The position numbers and the translations under genes were made by a program. A stretch of DNA of 64,000 nt from Gnetum montanum (lineage: Eukaryota > Streptophyta > Gnetopsida > Gnetales > Gnetaceae), in assembly GCA_015680685.1 (NCBI GenBank), contig MNCI01022151.1:117563-181562 (forward strand), given 5' to 3'. Each line of letters begins with the position of its first letter. Position 1 is the stretch's first letter. Shown piece after piece: positions 34,208-47,449 of the stretch. The notes beneath the pieces are model-generated. The model did not search any database. It was not told where the DNA came from and was given only the letters and a program-made list of their open reading frames with translations.

Positions 34208-34978
34208 TATTGGGAATCATGATCAATAACAAATCTCACACTCTCTTGAGCATTATGATTAACTTCATCAACCTTATGCATCATTATGGAACATAGTTAT
34301 TACTTTTTGTTTAATTTAAAATTGGATTTTCATGATTTTCTCCTAAAGCCTCTCATTTATTATCAACTTGAAGTTAACAAGACTCATCTTTTATGATTTC
34401 AACTATTTAAAGCATCAATGGAATCTACACTCTAGCCTAGCAACCCTTAAGAAGTTATGGAATCCATTAGATGCATAAAAATGGCAAAATTTTAGGCTAA
34501 AATGCTAATTAAAATGCATATCACATATACGATAGTCCTTGTGCTATCACAACAAAAACAATAAATACTCAACACCCCTTCTCATTTCTCTCACAATTTT
34601 CTCAAAACACAAAAGGTGTTCTTTCCATTTTCAAGTTCCAAAGCCTTCCTAGTATCCTAGCTTGCTATCCAAGTGTTCATTTGACTCTGTTTAAAAAACC
34701 TATGAGCTCTTAGAATTAAGCTCTTCATCATGGGAGCCACAAAGACATGAACTAAAAAAATTTTCTAATTCCATTCCTGAAAGTTTTACATAACATTAAA
34801 AATAATTAATAAAATGATCTTTTAGTTGTTTATGGCCCTAGAAATATAAAATGCACAATCATCTTACACCATAAATGTCATATTTTTCAAAATTTTGGTC
34901 CAACCAAGGGAGCGATAAGGGTTTGGATCATCATAAATCAATGTCAAAAACTAATAATTACCCCTTGGGTAATTAAAT

Positions 34979-35481
34979 ATGGCATCAAAATGTGTTCTTA
35001 AGGCTAATAAACCTTTTCAACAAAGAAATAAGATGCCAAGGGATGAATATGGACAAGGATGGGACTAGTTGTAGTAATCCTAGGCTAGGAGATGGATAAG
35101 AAGAGTAGTAGGTACACTTAGTGCACTAGCCAATACTTCAAACTCAATAATCTATCCAAGAAGAGGCACCAGCATGATCTACTACTACTACTACTACACA
35201 AGTGATACTCGCTAAGAAGTGTGTTAGAGTAATCAATGACAAGGTAGTTGTGGCCAATGTACTTACTAAGCTAAACTTCAGATCTTTCTTAGAGTTCACT
35301 TCACAGGATATGAGAATGTACCTACAAACATATTCACTATTGCCCATCTTATTTACCAGTGGCAAGTGGTTTTTAGATAACACCTATATGTTTGGGAACA
35401 ATTAGGTAGCGAAAGCTACTATAAAGATAGGAGATATCTTTGTCTCCTATCATTGAAGCCATTGTATCTACACTTGGGATC
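34979..35481 (+). pseudogene. ORF2 of D2, N-terminal piece
   Basis: The ATG at 34979 (MASKCVLKANK) corresponds to 4600 in D1. SGKWFLDNTYMFGNN near 35355-35400 matches NGEWYLGETYLFWKN near 5000 in D1. The DIFVSY motif follows. Element B interrupts it at 35482-35486. Confidence 0.6.
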
Positions 35482-35486
35482 CTAAA

Positions 35487-37484
35487 TAATGAGGCATTTA
35501 GTCAAAATTCTATATCTCTATGTAACCAAAAATGCATGACATTATTTATGTGCATGCAAATCTATAGTTTTGCATTGTTTTAGTGAGTGGTGATACACCA
35601 TTGGTAGTGCCTCACATCATGCACTAGCTAACCTCATACACTACCTCACGTGGTATGCTACATCACCTTGTGTACTACTTGATATGGTACATTGCCTTAC
35701 TGATGAGTGGCAAGGTACCCCTACGTCCAACCATATGAATCACAAGCATTCATTCATGATCTAGTCAAATGTTGCAGACCTTAAGTTCCTAAGTACACTT
35801 GTTCTAGGATGTGAAATCTAATCGTGACAATTATTATCTTCTCAACTATGCTTGTGAAGCTTTAATTGTATGGTTAAGTATAATTGAGGTACATTATTTT
35901 TCATTATTTTATATTTTATTTGTCTATGATTAAAAATAAGTTGAAACTTAATTCACGAACCACCTTAATTAATCTAATTACTAATCAATAACTAACTATC
36001 CTAACATAAGCATCTGATCCACTTTCTATGCACATCCTAAACACGTATAATGCTACTAGGTTGCTAAACATTAAGTGTTTCTGGGATTACCAAGTGTCGT
36101 GCACATACTCAAAGCGATCATACTTATGTGCTTAGTTAATTTCTATTTAAGTGAACTAGCTTACTTTAGCTTAATTACTTAGGAGCATTAAAGGAAATTG
36201 CATAAAACATTAAATGCATGAATAAAATATTTAAGCTAGCCAAGGTTCTACAAGGTTTGATTAGAAAGCTCATCTTTATTGCTACATACACTGCCATGCT
36301 CAAGTACAACAGTGCTCAAAGAAAGATCCATACACTCAATGACTCCTACTATGAGCATTTTGGAAAATATTCTAGCTTTGGAGAAAAAAAACTACAAGAG
36401 CTCTGCTATGCTATGACAAAACCTATATGGAAATCGTGTGTCCAAGCACTATATTTATAGGCTAGCACATACCTCGTGATATTAGATATCCGACATTGCA
36501 TTTGGGGGCTCGATATTGGATACTTGATATTTGCAACCTCGATATCGAATATCTGATATCGAAGCCCTGCAAAATATGATTCATCACTTACCTAATGTGT
36601 TACCTCACTTGGTGTGCTACCTCACATAGTGCACTTCCTTACCTCATACACTACCTCACCACTTTTGTTATAAACCCATACCTTGAAAAAAGGAGCTCAA
36701 AAGAGAATTTAATTTTTAAGAATTTCTTTTTGCATTTTTTTGGTAAGATCTTCTCTTCCTTTCTTGGATTAGGATGTTATTTCTTTTTCTTTGTATTTTT
36801 GAGTCATCACTTTATTGTGTAGCCAGACTTTGTTGAAGTGTTGCTATGCTTGCATAACCCAAAACCATTTGATTAACACAAAGTCAAGTATTTATGTAAT
36901 GAATAAAGCTTAATTTGATTTTCTTAAATTTTTTTATTTTTTATTAAATCTTAATATAATATCTTATGAACAAATTTATCTATTAAATTTAGAAATTATC
37001 ATTAATTAATTCCTTTAGATAGATTAGCATAGCTATGTGGAGTTTTGTGATAATTTTGCCTTGCTTGAGAAGGTCATACGTGTACAAAATGATGTTGGGC
37101 CATTAAGGGTGTAACTAAAAAGATTTTATTACTTTGTGTGTTAGTGTCACACTTATCCCATAAGAGATTATGGCATGGTTTGCATGTGTGTTTAATTTCT
37201 TCCTTACACCTGTCTTGCAAGGGATTACAAAAATTTTTAATTATTGGTGAATTATTTATATTTATAAATACATAGAAATTGTAAAAATATCATTTCCCTA
37301 CCATTGCAACAGAGGTTTCCTCATTTATATCATATATACTATAGCATTCTTATTTATTGAATGCAATAGTATAAACAAGTAGACTTTGTAATTCACATTT
37401 TTGTCATCTTCAATGTTTATGATTGATTTGCTATGTATACCATTGATAGACCTCTTATGATCTCGACTAGGGAAGACCTTATCA
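35487..37484 (+). mobile_element. 5' LTR of B, interrupted by a solo LTR
   Basis: It aligns with 43664-44659 on both sides of the insertion (for example TGCATGACATTATTTATGTG against TGCATGAAACTATTTGTGTG). Its start reads TAATGAG where the 3' copy has TGATGAG. Without the insertion it is about 1.1 kb. Confidence 0.75.
35701..36586 (-). mobile_element. Solo LTR (reverse) inside the 5' LTR of B
   Basis: On the minus strand it begins TGATGAATCATATTTTGC and ends CCTTGCCACTCATCA. A perfect target-site duplication CTTAC flanks it (35696-35700 and 36587-36591). A TATA box (minus, near 36449-36462) and several GATATC-like boxes (36475-36565) are visible, plus GCAATAAAGATGAGC near 36272. There is no internal region, so the element was lost by LTR recombination. 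Confidence 0.88.
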
Positions 37485-37485
37485 T

Positions 37486-37503
37486 TAACATCATTATTGA
37501 GGA
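37486..37503 (+). other. Decayed tRNA-Asp primer binding site of B
   Basis: Against TGGCGCCGTTGCCGGGGA it differs at nine positions, every one a G-to-A or C-to-T transition. It sits one base after the LTR end ATCA, as in A. Confidence 0.6.
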
Positions 37504-37714
37504 ATGCGTCTATGAATTTTTTGTTTTATTTTTACATTTAAAATTTTCCTTTTCTTAGTTCTTGATTTAGTAGAAAATAAAGAACCAAAGCAATTATGGT
37601 TGAATTGAACAAGAAAAATAAATTGTAGAAAAAGGCTTAATTGATTCAAATTTCTTTAGAAACATGCTAAATAAAGTAACACCTCCTATTGTGGTGAAAT
37701 TTCATCAAGGAAAA

Positions 37715-38440
37715 CTAGAATGATGTGGTGATGTACATGGACAATTTTGCAAAGAATCTAGAAAAGCTACATCTAGTAATTGAGAAGGATTTGTCCAATC
37801 AAGGATTTATTGAGGATTTGGTGGATTACAAATTCATGTTGCCTCAATAATTAGAGTATGTTACTCATAATAAGCAAGAGCTTTGTGATATGATTATGGA
37901 GCAAGAGTATTAGTGCATACATTCTCAAAAGCAGGTAGGACCTTCTCCTAGAGACTTGCATTGCTACAACACGAATGATTCTAGGAGAAGAAGATGTATG
38001 CATCTTTGTCCATGTGGTCTAAGCTACACTTGTGGTAACTCAAAGTAGTCCATCATTCTTCATTTTTTTTCCTTAATTTGAATGAAGGTGTTGATAGTTT
38101 GGATGAGCCATTATTTTCATGAATCTATTAGTGTCAAATTCATGAAGTAGTTTGCATTTCAACTAAAAGTATTGAGGAGAGAAAAATAAAAAAGGTTGAT
38201 ATGACTGACATTTTTACATTCAACAAACAATTGAATGATGATCCATAGCTTCATGTTCAAGAATTTTTCATTATTTTTGAGCTACAATTTTTGAACAATG
38301 AGTGGAAAAAACTTCATCATTTTCCCCACATACTCACTAATCATGCTAACACATGGTATCAAGTTCTTTCATATAATTCTATCTCCTCTTGGGTAGAAAT
38401 GTTAAGAACTTTTAATGTCAAGTTTAATCTTATGCTTGAG
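37715..38440 (+). pseudogene. gag relic of B
   Basis: The plus strand shows HHFPHILTNHANTWYQVLSY followed by SISSWVEMLRTFNVKFNL (about 38310-38435). This is the retrotransposon gag domain pattern (hydrophobic block, A..WY..L, SW..L...F..KF). Upstream lie MDNFAKNLEKLHLVIEKDLS and similar fragments. Stops and frame changes are common, and similarity fades further downstream. Confidence 0.65.
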
Positions 38441-40341
38441 TTGTAAATGTTAAAAAGAATATAATAGGATGGAAGCAAGATATTAATGAATTAGTGGATG
38501 TGGCCATAAAATGGTATAATTCCATGTTCAATTAGTGTTCAAATCATGGGTTAAAAAAATGTGATCAATTAATGTACCTAGTAGAATGACTAGAACTGCA
38601 AACTCATGAAAGAATGGATATGTATGATATGATTAATTTTTATCAAAGATCAGTGGCTCAAATTGTAATTATGTTAGATTTTGTAACTAGATTAGAAGAT
38701 GAATGACATAAGCATGTTAATGTAAAGGAAGTCTACATAAATCCCCAATGTTAAAAGGACATGATAAATGTTGAATGTAAGATTCAACTTTCTAATGTTG
38801 TTAAATTCCTTATGCAAGAAAGCATGAAAACTAAGAAGACTTTAGCAAACCTTGCCTATGTTGTTGACAAGGTTTTAGATGTATTAAATCAAAAGATGAT
38901 TCAGGTGTTAAGGATTTGGTCAATAAAGTTGTTAAAGTAGTTGTGAAAGTAATTACACCATAGGGCAATATTGGTGAAAGTTTAAAAAGAAAAAGAGTAA
39001 GAGGCCTTACCTTGAATGGATGTATTATAATTTATTTCTTTTGCCATAATAATGACATCAACAATGAATGGGATCTAATTCTTTAAACTTGGCATCTTAG
39101 AGTGTGCCCTCTACAATGCCTCAAGCTTCATCATACCATCCTTCTTCCTATTAAGAAACTCCACAAGCTATGGATCAAGTATCTCAAGTAGTGTTCCATC
39201 AATATGAACCATATCCATCATAACTATTTCAATAGTTTTTGATCTAGTAGTGTCCATCATGATCCTCTATACCATTACAAGGAAAAATTTTAAATCAACC
39301 ACAGTAGAAACAAGCCTAGTTCTTTAATGCAATGTATTACCCTCATTTTTCATCATCATATAGTATTGGGTAGTATCAAAATAATTATATAACTCTTATG
39401 GTAAGAAAGTTATTACCTCACAAAAAAAGTATTTTTTCAAAAGAAATATGAGTAATTTTATTAAGGATTCATTCTTATCCTTTACTTGATCATTAATTTC
39501 CAAAGATTACGACCAAGGAGATCGTAGTCTTAAGGACCAAAAAAAAAAATTTTCTACTCCTTCTTCAAGTAAAGATAAAGAAAAAACATCCATAAGTGGA
39601 AGAAAGAAAACTTAATCTTAAAAATTCAATCATCAAGAACAACATCTTAGAATCTACAAAGAATCCCAATCAAATCCTCAATTAGTTGGTAATATTGATA
39701 AAAAGAAGGTTGTTAGATGTCAGTCTTAAAATTAGTTTTGGGGGAAAGACCTCCATGTAATGGCTTCAGTGGTAGAGTATGTTTTCTTTATTTGTTTGTT
39801 CATGTGCTTTAATTCTAGCTAGTGTGTGTATTTTTTTTATATGCATACTTTTTTAAACTAACAATATATCTTTCTTTGATCTATTCATTCTTTTGATTTT
39901 GTATGCATTTTTTAGCATATGGATCTATTAATTTTGATTTTTTATTTTTGGATGTGATTTTTTTATTTTTATTTTTATTTAAATATTAATGATTAATGAA
40001 TTTTAATTTTTATATTCTTTTAGGTGCATTTTGTGTGTTCATGGAAAATCAATTAATATGCTTTATAAATGCTTGTTCTTAGAGCCAAATGGTGGATGGG
40101 TAAGATTACAAATGCACTGATGATGCAAGAGTGTTAAATGGGTCCAAAGTGGAACTTTGGTTGATGGAATGCACACATAATGAAACTTTATCCATCCAAT
40201 TTTCTTCTACCATTATCAATGAATCAAACACATATTTAGTAAGAAGCTAGATCATATGCCACAAGTGGGGAAGTTATTGCTATTAGATTCAAGGAAGGAT
40301 CTTGTTGGCCTCGATTTTAAGGTGTGAGCTCTAGAAGCCTC

Positions 40342-40436
40342 GTTGAGTGCTTGGTTGTGGTCTAAAAAAGGATGTACCATCAACAAATNGTTGAGTGCTT
40401 GGTTGTGGTCTAAAAAAGGATGTACCATCAACAAAT
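40342..40436 (+). repeat. Exact 47-bp duplication around a single N
   Basis: 40342-40388 and 40390-40436 are identical, separated by one N. This is the signature of an unresolved overlap at a contig join rather than real DNA. Confidence 0.92.
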
Positions 40437-41763
40437 CCTATGACCATTGGAATGGATATTGATTGATGGGATTGGAACGTGTGTTTGTGGTTGCCTCCCT
40501 AACCATAGTGGTTAAAGAAGGTTTGTGATTTCATGGACCTATGCTAGCCACATTGAACTCATGGGTATGTTGCTTGATTCATCAAATGCATGCAAAAAAC
40601 TCCATGTAATAACATAGAATTCTAAGCTTCTCCAAAGGGTTGATTTTCCAAAATTAATGATCCTCTTCTCTTTTAAAAAAATGAAATAAAAAAATAAAGA
40701 GGGAAGAAGAAATGAAAAAAAAAATAAGAAAGAGAAAAATTAATAAGAGAAAAATAAAACAAAAATAAAAATAAAAATATTTCAAAAAATATATTTAGAA
40801 AAAAAAGAAAAGAAAAAACAAAGGATGAGATAGTGAAATATGAGCAACAAATGTTTTCTAGTAGTTTTGGCCCACACATTGGTAGCATTACCATTCCAAA
40901 CTCGAGACCTTTTGGTTTCTCACAATTAATAAGAATATGAGTTTTGTATATGCCCCTAAAATTGGTGGTTTACCATCTAGGCAAGATGATTTATCTATGA
41001 TCAACTTGTTGGGTTACTTAAAAATACCAAATAAGTGTAGGTCTACAATCATTAATCATTGCACTACACTAGCTCTAGTGGCTTTGAAGACCTACAAGTC
41101 ACTCTCAAATGAAACACTAATAAAGTTAAATGTTACTTTCAATCAAGTCCTGATCCGAAGGTCAAAATCTTATTTGACCATGATGGGTACATTCATGTCT
41201 ATTATCCAACAAAAGGAAAATGTATGGATTTGATTATTTAGTAAAACTACATGGCTTAAAGAAAGGTTTCTAGTAACATCAAATTTCGAAACCTACCCTA
41301 CATATGTGTAGAGAAGGAAGAAAACCAAACCAAATTCTTAGGCTTTTGGATGATTTTATAGCAGTTCACCCAATCTAGCTTCACTAATAGTTAGGCCACT
41401 GAATAATTATAACTAAATGACATTGGAAGAGGTAGTGCTACTTGCATCTCTAAAAGGAGACTTGGAGGTCTATCCTGACTAGTTAGATAAGTAGTAATAA
41501 GGGGAACCAGAAGAAGATTCCCTTCTAAAGTGTGATAAATGTTCTCATTCTCCCATGAGCTAATTGAATTGTTGGTTAGGACCTGGTAATATTGTATCTC
41601 CCTTCTCCTTTTTGGTCCATTCAAATATCCCATTTTTTCTTATTAGTACATCTCTAGTTCATCATTGTGCATGCAAGATGTTGACCAAGGTAAAGTAGGG
41701 GATGAGATTTGGCCATCTAAAGGATGGACTCATGTTTAATGTTGATGTCTCAATAATTGTTGG

Positions 41764-41846
41764 GAATCCATAAGTATCTTACCAACAGGATTCATAAGGG
41801 CAAGAAGGGTAGGAGCCTCCTAAGATGAAGATCCACTTACAAATTC
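41764..41846 (+). promoter_or_regulatory. Conserved hairpin, B copy (decayed)
   Basis: The arms GAATCCATAAGT (41764-41775) and ACTTACAAATTC (41835-41846) pair at 9 of 12 positions. The core is degraded to TCCTAAGATGAAGATCCACT (41818-41837). Confidence 0.4.
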
Positions 41847-43663
41847 TTGATGGCTCAACATTATGAGCAAGTGAGCTTGATGCTAAATTTTTTACAGGAT
41901 GGTGGTGGTTGCATTGCATAAAGCACTTTAATTGGTCTCATGCTTAGGGCTTAACAACTTCATAAGGATTAACAATTCATAAGGATATTTCTTTTCTTGT
42001 TCATATTTGATTGCTTAATTGATTTATAGCTTTAAATTGAAATATGTATTTAAATTTAATCTTTTATGATCCCCTTCATTTCTTTCTTTTTTCCTTTCTA
42101 ATACTTTGATGATGGGATTTTATGATTTTCCAAGTTTTTGCTTTATTGTAGCATTATGCTCGGTGATTGTATTGTTTAAATTTTTTTTCCATGGTATTTG
42201 GGTGTTTGGGCAACATTTCATTTTAATTTTGTTTTTCCTTATTTCTTTTTGTTTTAATTTTATTTGAAGTTTTTAAATGTTTTCTAGTTTATCTACCTTT
42301 ATTGAATTTAATTTTAACTTGTTTTAATATATTTTAATTTTTATACTTTATTTATTTATTTATATTTTTGAAATTTGTTTATATTTTTTATATTTTGAAA
42401 TTTTTTAGATTTTTTGTTCAAGAATTAAAAAAAAAAGAGGCACATGTGCGCAGCTACACTTGGTATGGTAGTGCACCAAAAGGTGCACACTATTTTTTTA
42501 AAAATAAAACTAATTTTAAAAATTAATAAAATAAAATTATTTTAAAAATAAATAAAAAATTAATGAAAATTTATTTATAGTTATAATTAAATATATATAT
42601 AAATATATAATAATTAAAATTAATATATATATAATTTTTCTTCCTCTTCTCAATATTTTGTCTTGGTTTTTTAGCATTTTACCTTGATTTTTATCATTCT
42701 CTCATTTTTTTTCATTTTCTTTTCATTTTTATTGTTTTTGTTGTTTTGCCCTTGTTGATAGTAGTAATGATTATTTTACTTGTTTGAGCTGGGTGTCTTA
42801 TACCTCAATCATGCAAGGAACAAAATCAAGTATGCTTTTTTAAAAAAAATTATCATGTTTTGCATACCTACATGCTTTGGAACCTTAACTATGATGATGT
42901 TTCACATGTTATCCTTGGGTTTTATGCTTTTCATCATTCTTGCTAGTAATTTTTTTGCAATGGATGTATAGAATCTCAAGTAACTTATATGATATTTCAT
43001 CATTTTTCATAGCAAATCAAGTTCCAACAATTGTGTTACATGCACCAAAGGTTATGACTAGATGAATTTGATGAATCTTAAGGCTCCATGGTGGAATAAG
43101 TTAAAAGACAAAGAACACTCAAACCACCAATTAAACTTGATGGAGCTAAATGTTTGTAACCAAGGAGATTTGAAGGTCACAAATCTCATTTTTGAAATAC
43201 CAAGTCAGGGACATGCATAACAACAACCACCCCAAATGATCTATTGGTAGATCTCACTGATTTAGAGGATGTCTACAAGAAGGTTAAAACTCATGCAACA
43301 TAATCTCATAAAAGCAAATTGATGTCATGATCAATGCAAACTAGAGAGTAAATAATCACATTCGACACAACTGTAGTAGTAAGGACTAATGTCAAATTGA
43401 AGTAGGATTTTTCAAGTGAGGATGATGAGCTTAGAGGAGCAATACTAAAGACATCTAGCATATCCTAAATACACATCAAGAATGCTTGGGGTTGTTTCAC
43501 CATAGCCACCACCTCCTAGTGCTTCTTCTTATGGTGGAAAGCCTATGTTTTGTCTTGTGTAATCTTGTTGTAGCACCTCTATGCCAACCATAAGTCAAGT
43601 TATGCCTAGTATAATTTTTACTATTGTAAGCTAAAGAACTAGCTTAATTGAATCATGAGGAAA

Positions 43664-44659
43664 TGATGAGACATCTAATGGCAATTTTGTTTCTCTATGT
43701 AAACTCGAATGCATGAAACTATTTGTGTGCATTTAAACCTATAGTTTGGGTTTTGTTTCAGTAAGTGGTGATACATCATTGATGTTGCCTCACCTCATTC
43801 GCTACCTCACATGATGCTTTGCCTTACATCGTATGCTACCTTTACAAATGCAAAAACTATAAATATCCAAAGAAAAAAGCTAAAGGGGATTTATTTTTTA
43901 ATAATTTTCTTTTGCATTTTTTTATGATAATTCCTCCTCCTCTCTTGCATAATTGTGCCATTTATTTTCCTTTGTATTTGAGTCATCACTTCATCATGCA
44001 ATGAGACTCTCTTAGATTACTATCATGCTTTCGCATCCTAGAACCTTTTGATCAACATGAAGTCAATGTTTGTGCAATGAACCTTTTGATTTTCGTAAAA
44101 TTTATAATTTTATTTTATTGAATCTTGATGATAATATCTCTTAATATATTTATTTATTAAAATTATAAATTATCATTAAATTAATTCTTTTAGATAAGTT
44201 AGCATAGTTGTGTGAAGATTTAGAATGATTCTACCTAGCTCAAGGAGGCCATACCTATATGGAATGATGTTAGATTATCCAGGGTGGATCTAAGGAGATT
44301 TTATCACTGTGTGTTCATGTCATGCCTATCCCCAAAGGGATTGTGATATGAAAATATGTTACATTTGTTTTGTATGTATGAATGTTGCACCTATCTCATA
44401 ATGGAAAAGTTTTAATTATTATTTTATTATTTATATTTATAAAATACATAAGATTTATAAAAAATATCATTTCTCCACTATGGCAACAAGGGTTTTCTCA
44501 CTTGTATTAAATGCACCACAACATTTCTATTTATTGAATGTAATAATGTACACAAGTAAAAATTGCAATTCATACTCCTATTGTATTTGGTATTTACAAC
44601 CAATTTACTATGCATATTGTTAATAGATCTCTTATGGTCTTGGCTAGGAGCCCCTATCA
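43664..44659 (+). mobile_element. 3' LTR of B
   Basis: It runs from TGATGAGACATC to CCCCTATCA (996 bp), matching the two halves of 35487-37484. Confidence 0.75.
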
Positions 44660-44664
44660 CTGGA

Positions 44665-47444
44665 CATTCGGATAGGAACTATTCCAATATCCATCCACTC
44701 TTGTGGCTATAGAGAACCTAGAGTATTTGAGAGAAGGAATATAAGCCCTTGAAAAAAATAGAGAAAGTCTATTTTATGAGCAAGGCTTATCACATCTTTT
44801 CCATGATGTACTTAAATAGAATCTCATATTTCATAGGCCATGGCTATGAAATCCTAAGTTGGTGGTACTTGGTAAATCTGGTTGTTCTCATCTTCCTCAG
44901 GATTAAGTGAAAATTCTAAGAAAATTGATTTGGGAAGAAAAATCTAGTGTTCCCTTACCTGATCTAAAAGTTATGTAAGTGAGCATGAATTGTAGGATAC
45001 ATAAATGAAACTTTTAGGTGGATCTAAAATGCTTCATGATTTGAGATCATGAAAGTTATGCTAGTGTGTAAGGACCAAGAGGTATTTCCACCTCCAAACA
45101 CTAAGGCTACACCAATGAGCACATTTGCAATAGCTAGAACATCAACTCCGAAAACAACTATTCTAGCAACAAAAACCATAGTTATTGGACTTCATACAAT
45201 GTGAACTAGCATTATAAGTGCTAGTACTCAAGTACTTGCAATTGATCCTAGATTTTATCACCTTGCAATAAGTCATTTACAAGATTTGTCACAAGTTCTA
45301 AGTTAGGGCCACAAGACTTAGCAAACATGTTCAACATCATCAGGGATGAGCTTGAGATTCTAATGGCTCCTTGAACTAAGCAAATTTCAATGAACGTAAG
45401 AAGGGATGACTAGATATAGATATTTGAAACTATCACCATATTTCAGGTTACTTTGAAGTTTGGTAAGGATGCAACTATTATCTTGATGCTCCATGAAGGC
45501 TGGGAAGGATCTACAAAGTTACTATTGATCACATTTGTACAACACTCAACTTCTCTATGGCATGGATCCTTGATTTCATTGTGATTGAAGACATTGAAAT
45601 TTCTATAGGGATGGGAATCAAAGGAGAGGGAAGCATGATCAAAGCTCAGCACAAAGATGCATTAGAAAAATTGATATAATCAAGGTAAAAAATCAAGAAC
45701 ATACTTAACATTCTTGAAGATATCACTACCCTATAGTCTAAGTTGATTGGAACTAAGAAACACTAGTGTTAGCTGAAGCCCAATTGTAGCAAGCCAAACT
45801 AGATAAAAATTACATGATGAAGTGGCCCAAATTTATGGTAAGCTTAACAACGCCATGTGATTTTTTGCTCTTGAGTAGCTTGACTAGTTCCATGTTGATG
45901 AGACTAAATACTTGATGGCCAAGTAATAGAAAGACTGAGTGGAAGAAGGAAAATTCAACATGGAATGCATCTCAATTCGATGCAAACCATGGATTGAAAA
46001 AGATAATTATCATGTTGCAAGATGAGAATAAAGAAATGATAGTAGAAAACTAAAGATGGACTCAAGTGGAAAAAGAAAAGGAAAAAATGAAAGCAAGCTT
46101 AAGCCATCACCAGGAATAACAAGTCAAGATAAATTTGGAGATAAAGCTAGCCAGGGACAACCATAACCTATCAATGGAAGAGGTTTGAGTGATTTAGTAG
46201 AGGTTCATGATCAAAATTGGAGTATAGTAAAATGAAGCTACAATATAAGATATTTTCAAGAAATACTACTAGTAAGGATCCCACGTCAACATTTCAAGAT
46301 TCCCTTAGAAACTCAAGATTAAAGAGTTAAAGGAAATAAGCATAATTAAGAAAAGAAACCTTCTTTATTTCATGCTAAAATTCAAAGTATAGTGTTGGAA
46401 ACAAAAACCTTCAATAATTTAAAACAAAACCCATAAAAATCTCTCATTCTCACAACTTCTAAAGATTATAATTACTCAAGGTAAGTATACAAAATAATGG
46501 CTCCATAAGAAAGAGACTCTCCCACTTCTTTAGAGCTCTCTCACACTTCCATGATAAGGAAAAATGTAGGGTATTAACATTAGAGACCTTCTCTAGCTTT
46601 TATAATCTCATGGAAATCTTTGGGCTTTCTTTTCACACATGTATCTTTTTTAAAATTTGACTTTTTCTAGACTACGTGCTATTGCAACTAGCACGAGCTA
46701 GCAATCTCAAACTATGATAAAATTGTAACTATAGTTAATAATTTTAAGGACATTAATATTTTAACTTCTAATTACCACCAAATTGCAACTCTCATCTTCC
46801 TAGTAGTTCTCCATTATGAGTAGATTGCGACTCACAGTTCCCTGCACTAGTAAACCATTTGAGACTTCCCAAAAGTGAATTTTCTTTAATTGCCTATTGC
46901 TACTACTAGTATGAGCCAATAATCAAGGATTATGAGCTACTGTGACTAGCATGAGCTAGTAGTCTCTAGATTGTGAGTGACTATAATTAGCAATCCTTGG
47001 CAATAGCCTATCCAAAATATAAAATTCATTCAAATGACATCTAGATTGTCCCAAATTAATACCATAGACTCCCAATGACCTCTAAATACATTAAGGATAC
47101 AATTTACATCAAAGAGATAAGTTGATTTCCTCATCAACTATAAAGATTAGGTTAACCTATAGAAAGAAATTAATAAAAAAGAGATCAAACTAGGGAAAAC
47201 CCAATTGAATGCCACATTGTAGCAATCATCACACATTATCTAGAAGAGCATACTTAATCGAATCAATGTAATGAACTAAGAAAAATCAAAATGAATGAAA
47301 AAGTTGTAGATCGAGAAGATGACTTACTACATGAAGCTAGCTAACCTTGATTGCACCAATCTCATCATGTTGATAGCTAGTAGGCCTAGAAAAGCAAGTT
47401 GCCATCATGTTTGTGCTTTAGAAATGTGAGTTTCAAATCCATGG
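44665..47444 (+). pseudogene. ORF2 of D2, middle piece
   Basis: The stretch near 45440-45510 aligns with the D1 region encoding ITFSVRLEDGDGATVLVMQH (5880-5940). Near 47320-47400 the words CTAACCTTGATTGCACC and CCTAGAAAAGCAAGTTGCC match D1 6895-6985. The part between is rich in A/G codons for E and K, fitting the coiled coil. Many stops and indels are present. Confidence 0.55.
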
Positions 47445-47449
47445 CTAGG

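Larger units (their letters stand above)
38441..43663 (+). other. Internal region of B beyond gag, decayed
   Basis: This is a very AT-rich stretch without recognised pol. Short open frames (for example 40937-41233) match nothing I know. The DNA around 43020-43480 may be remnants of ORF2. A single N with a duplicated flank is at 40389. The 3' end has only a weak purine tract (GAGGAAA) before the LTR. Confidence 0.45.
35487..44659 (+). mobile_element. B: LTR retrotransposon inserted in D2 ORF2
   Basis: The LTRs are 35487-37484 (with a nested solo LTR) and 43664-44659. The flanks CTAAA (35482-35486) and CTGGA (44660-44664) fit a target-site duplication altered by two transitions. A decayed tRNA-Asp primer site follows the 5' LTR. 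A gag relic is recognisable at 37715-38440, but no reverse transcriptase or integrase is. A decayed copy of the conserved spacer hairpin is at 41764-41846. Confidence 0.75.

Noticed and set aside
35144-35383. Minus-strand open frame of 79 residues
   Set aside because: It mirrors the ORF2 piece of D2, which has a counterpart in D1 on the plus strand.
40673-40894. Phenylalanine-rich open frame that looks like a membrane protein
   Set aside because: It is the reverse reading of an A-rich low-complexity stretch (AAATAAAAATAAAAAT).
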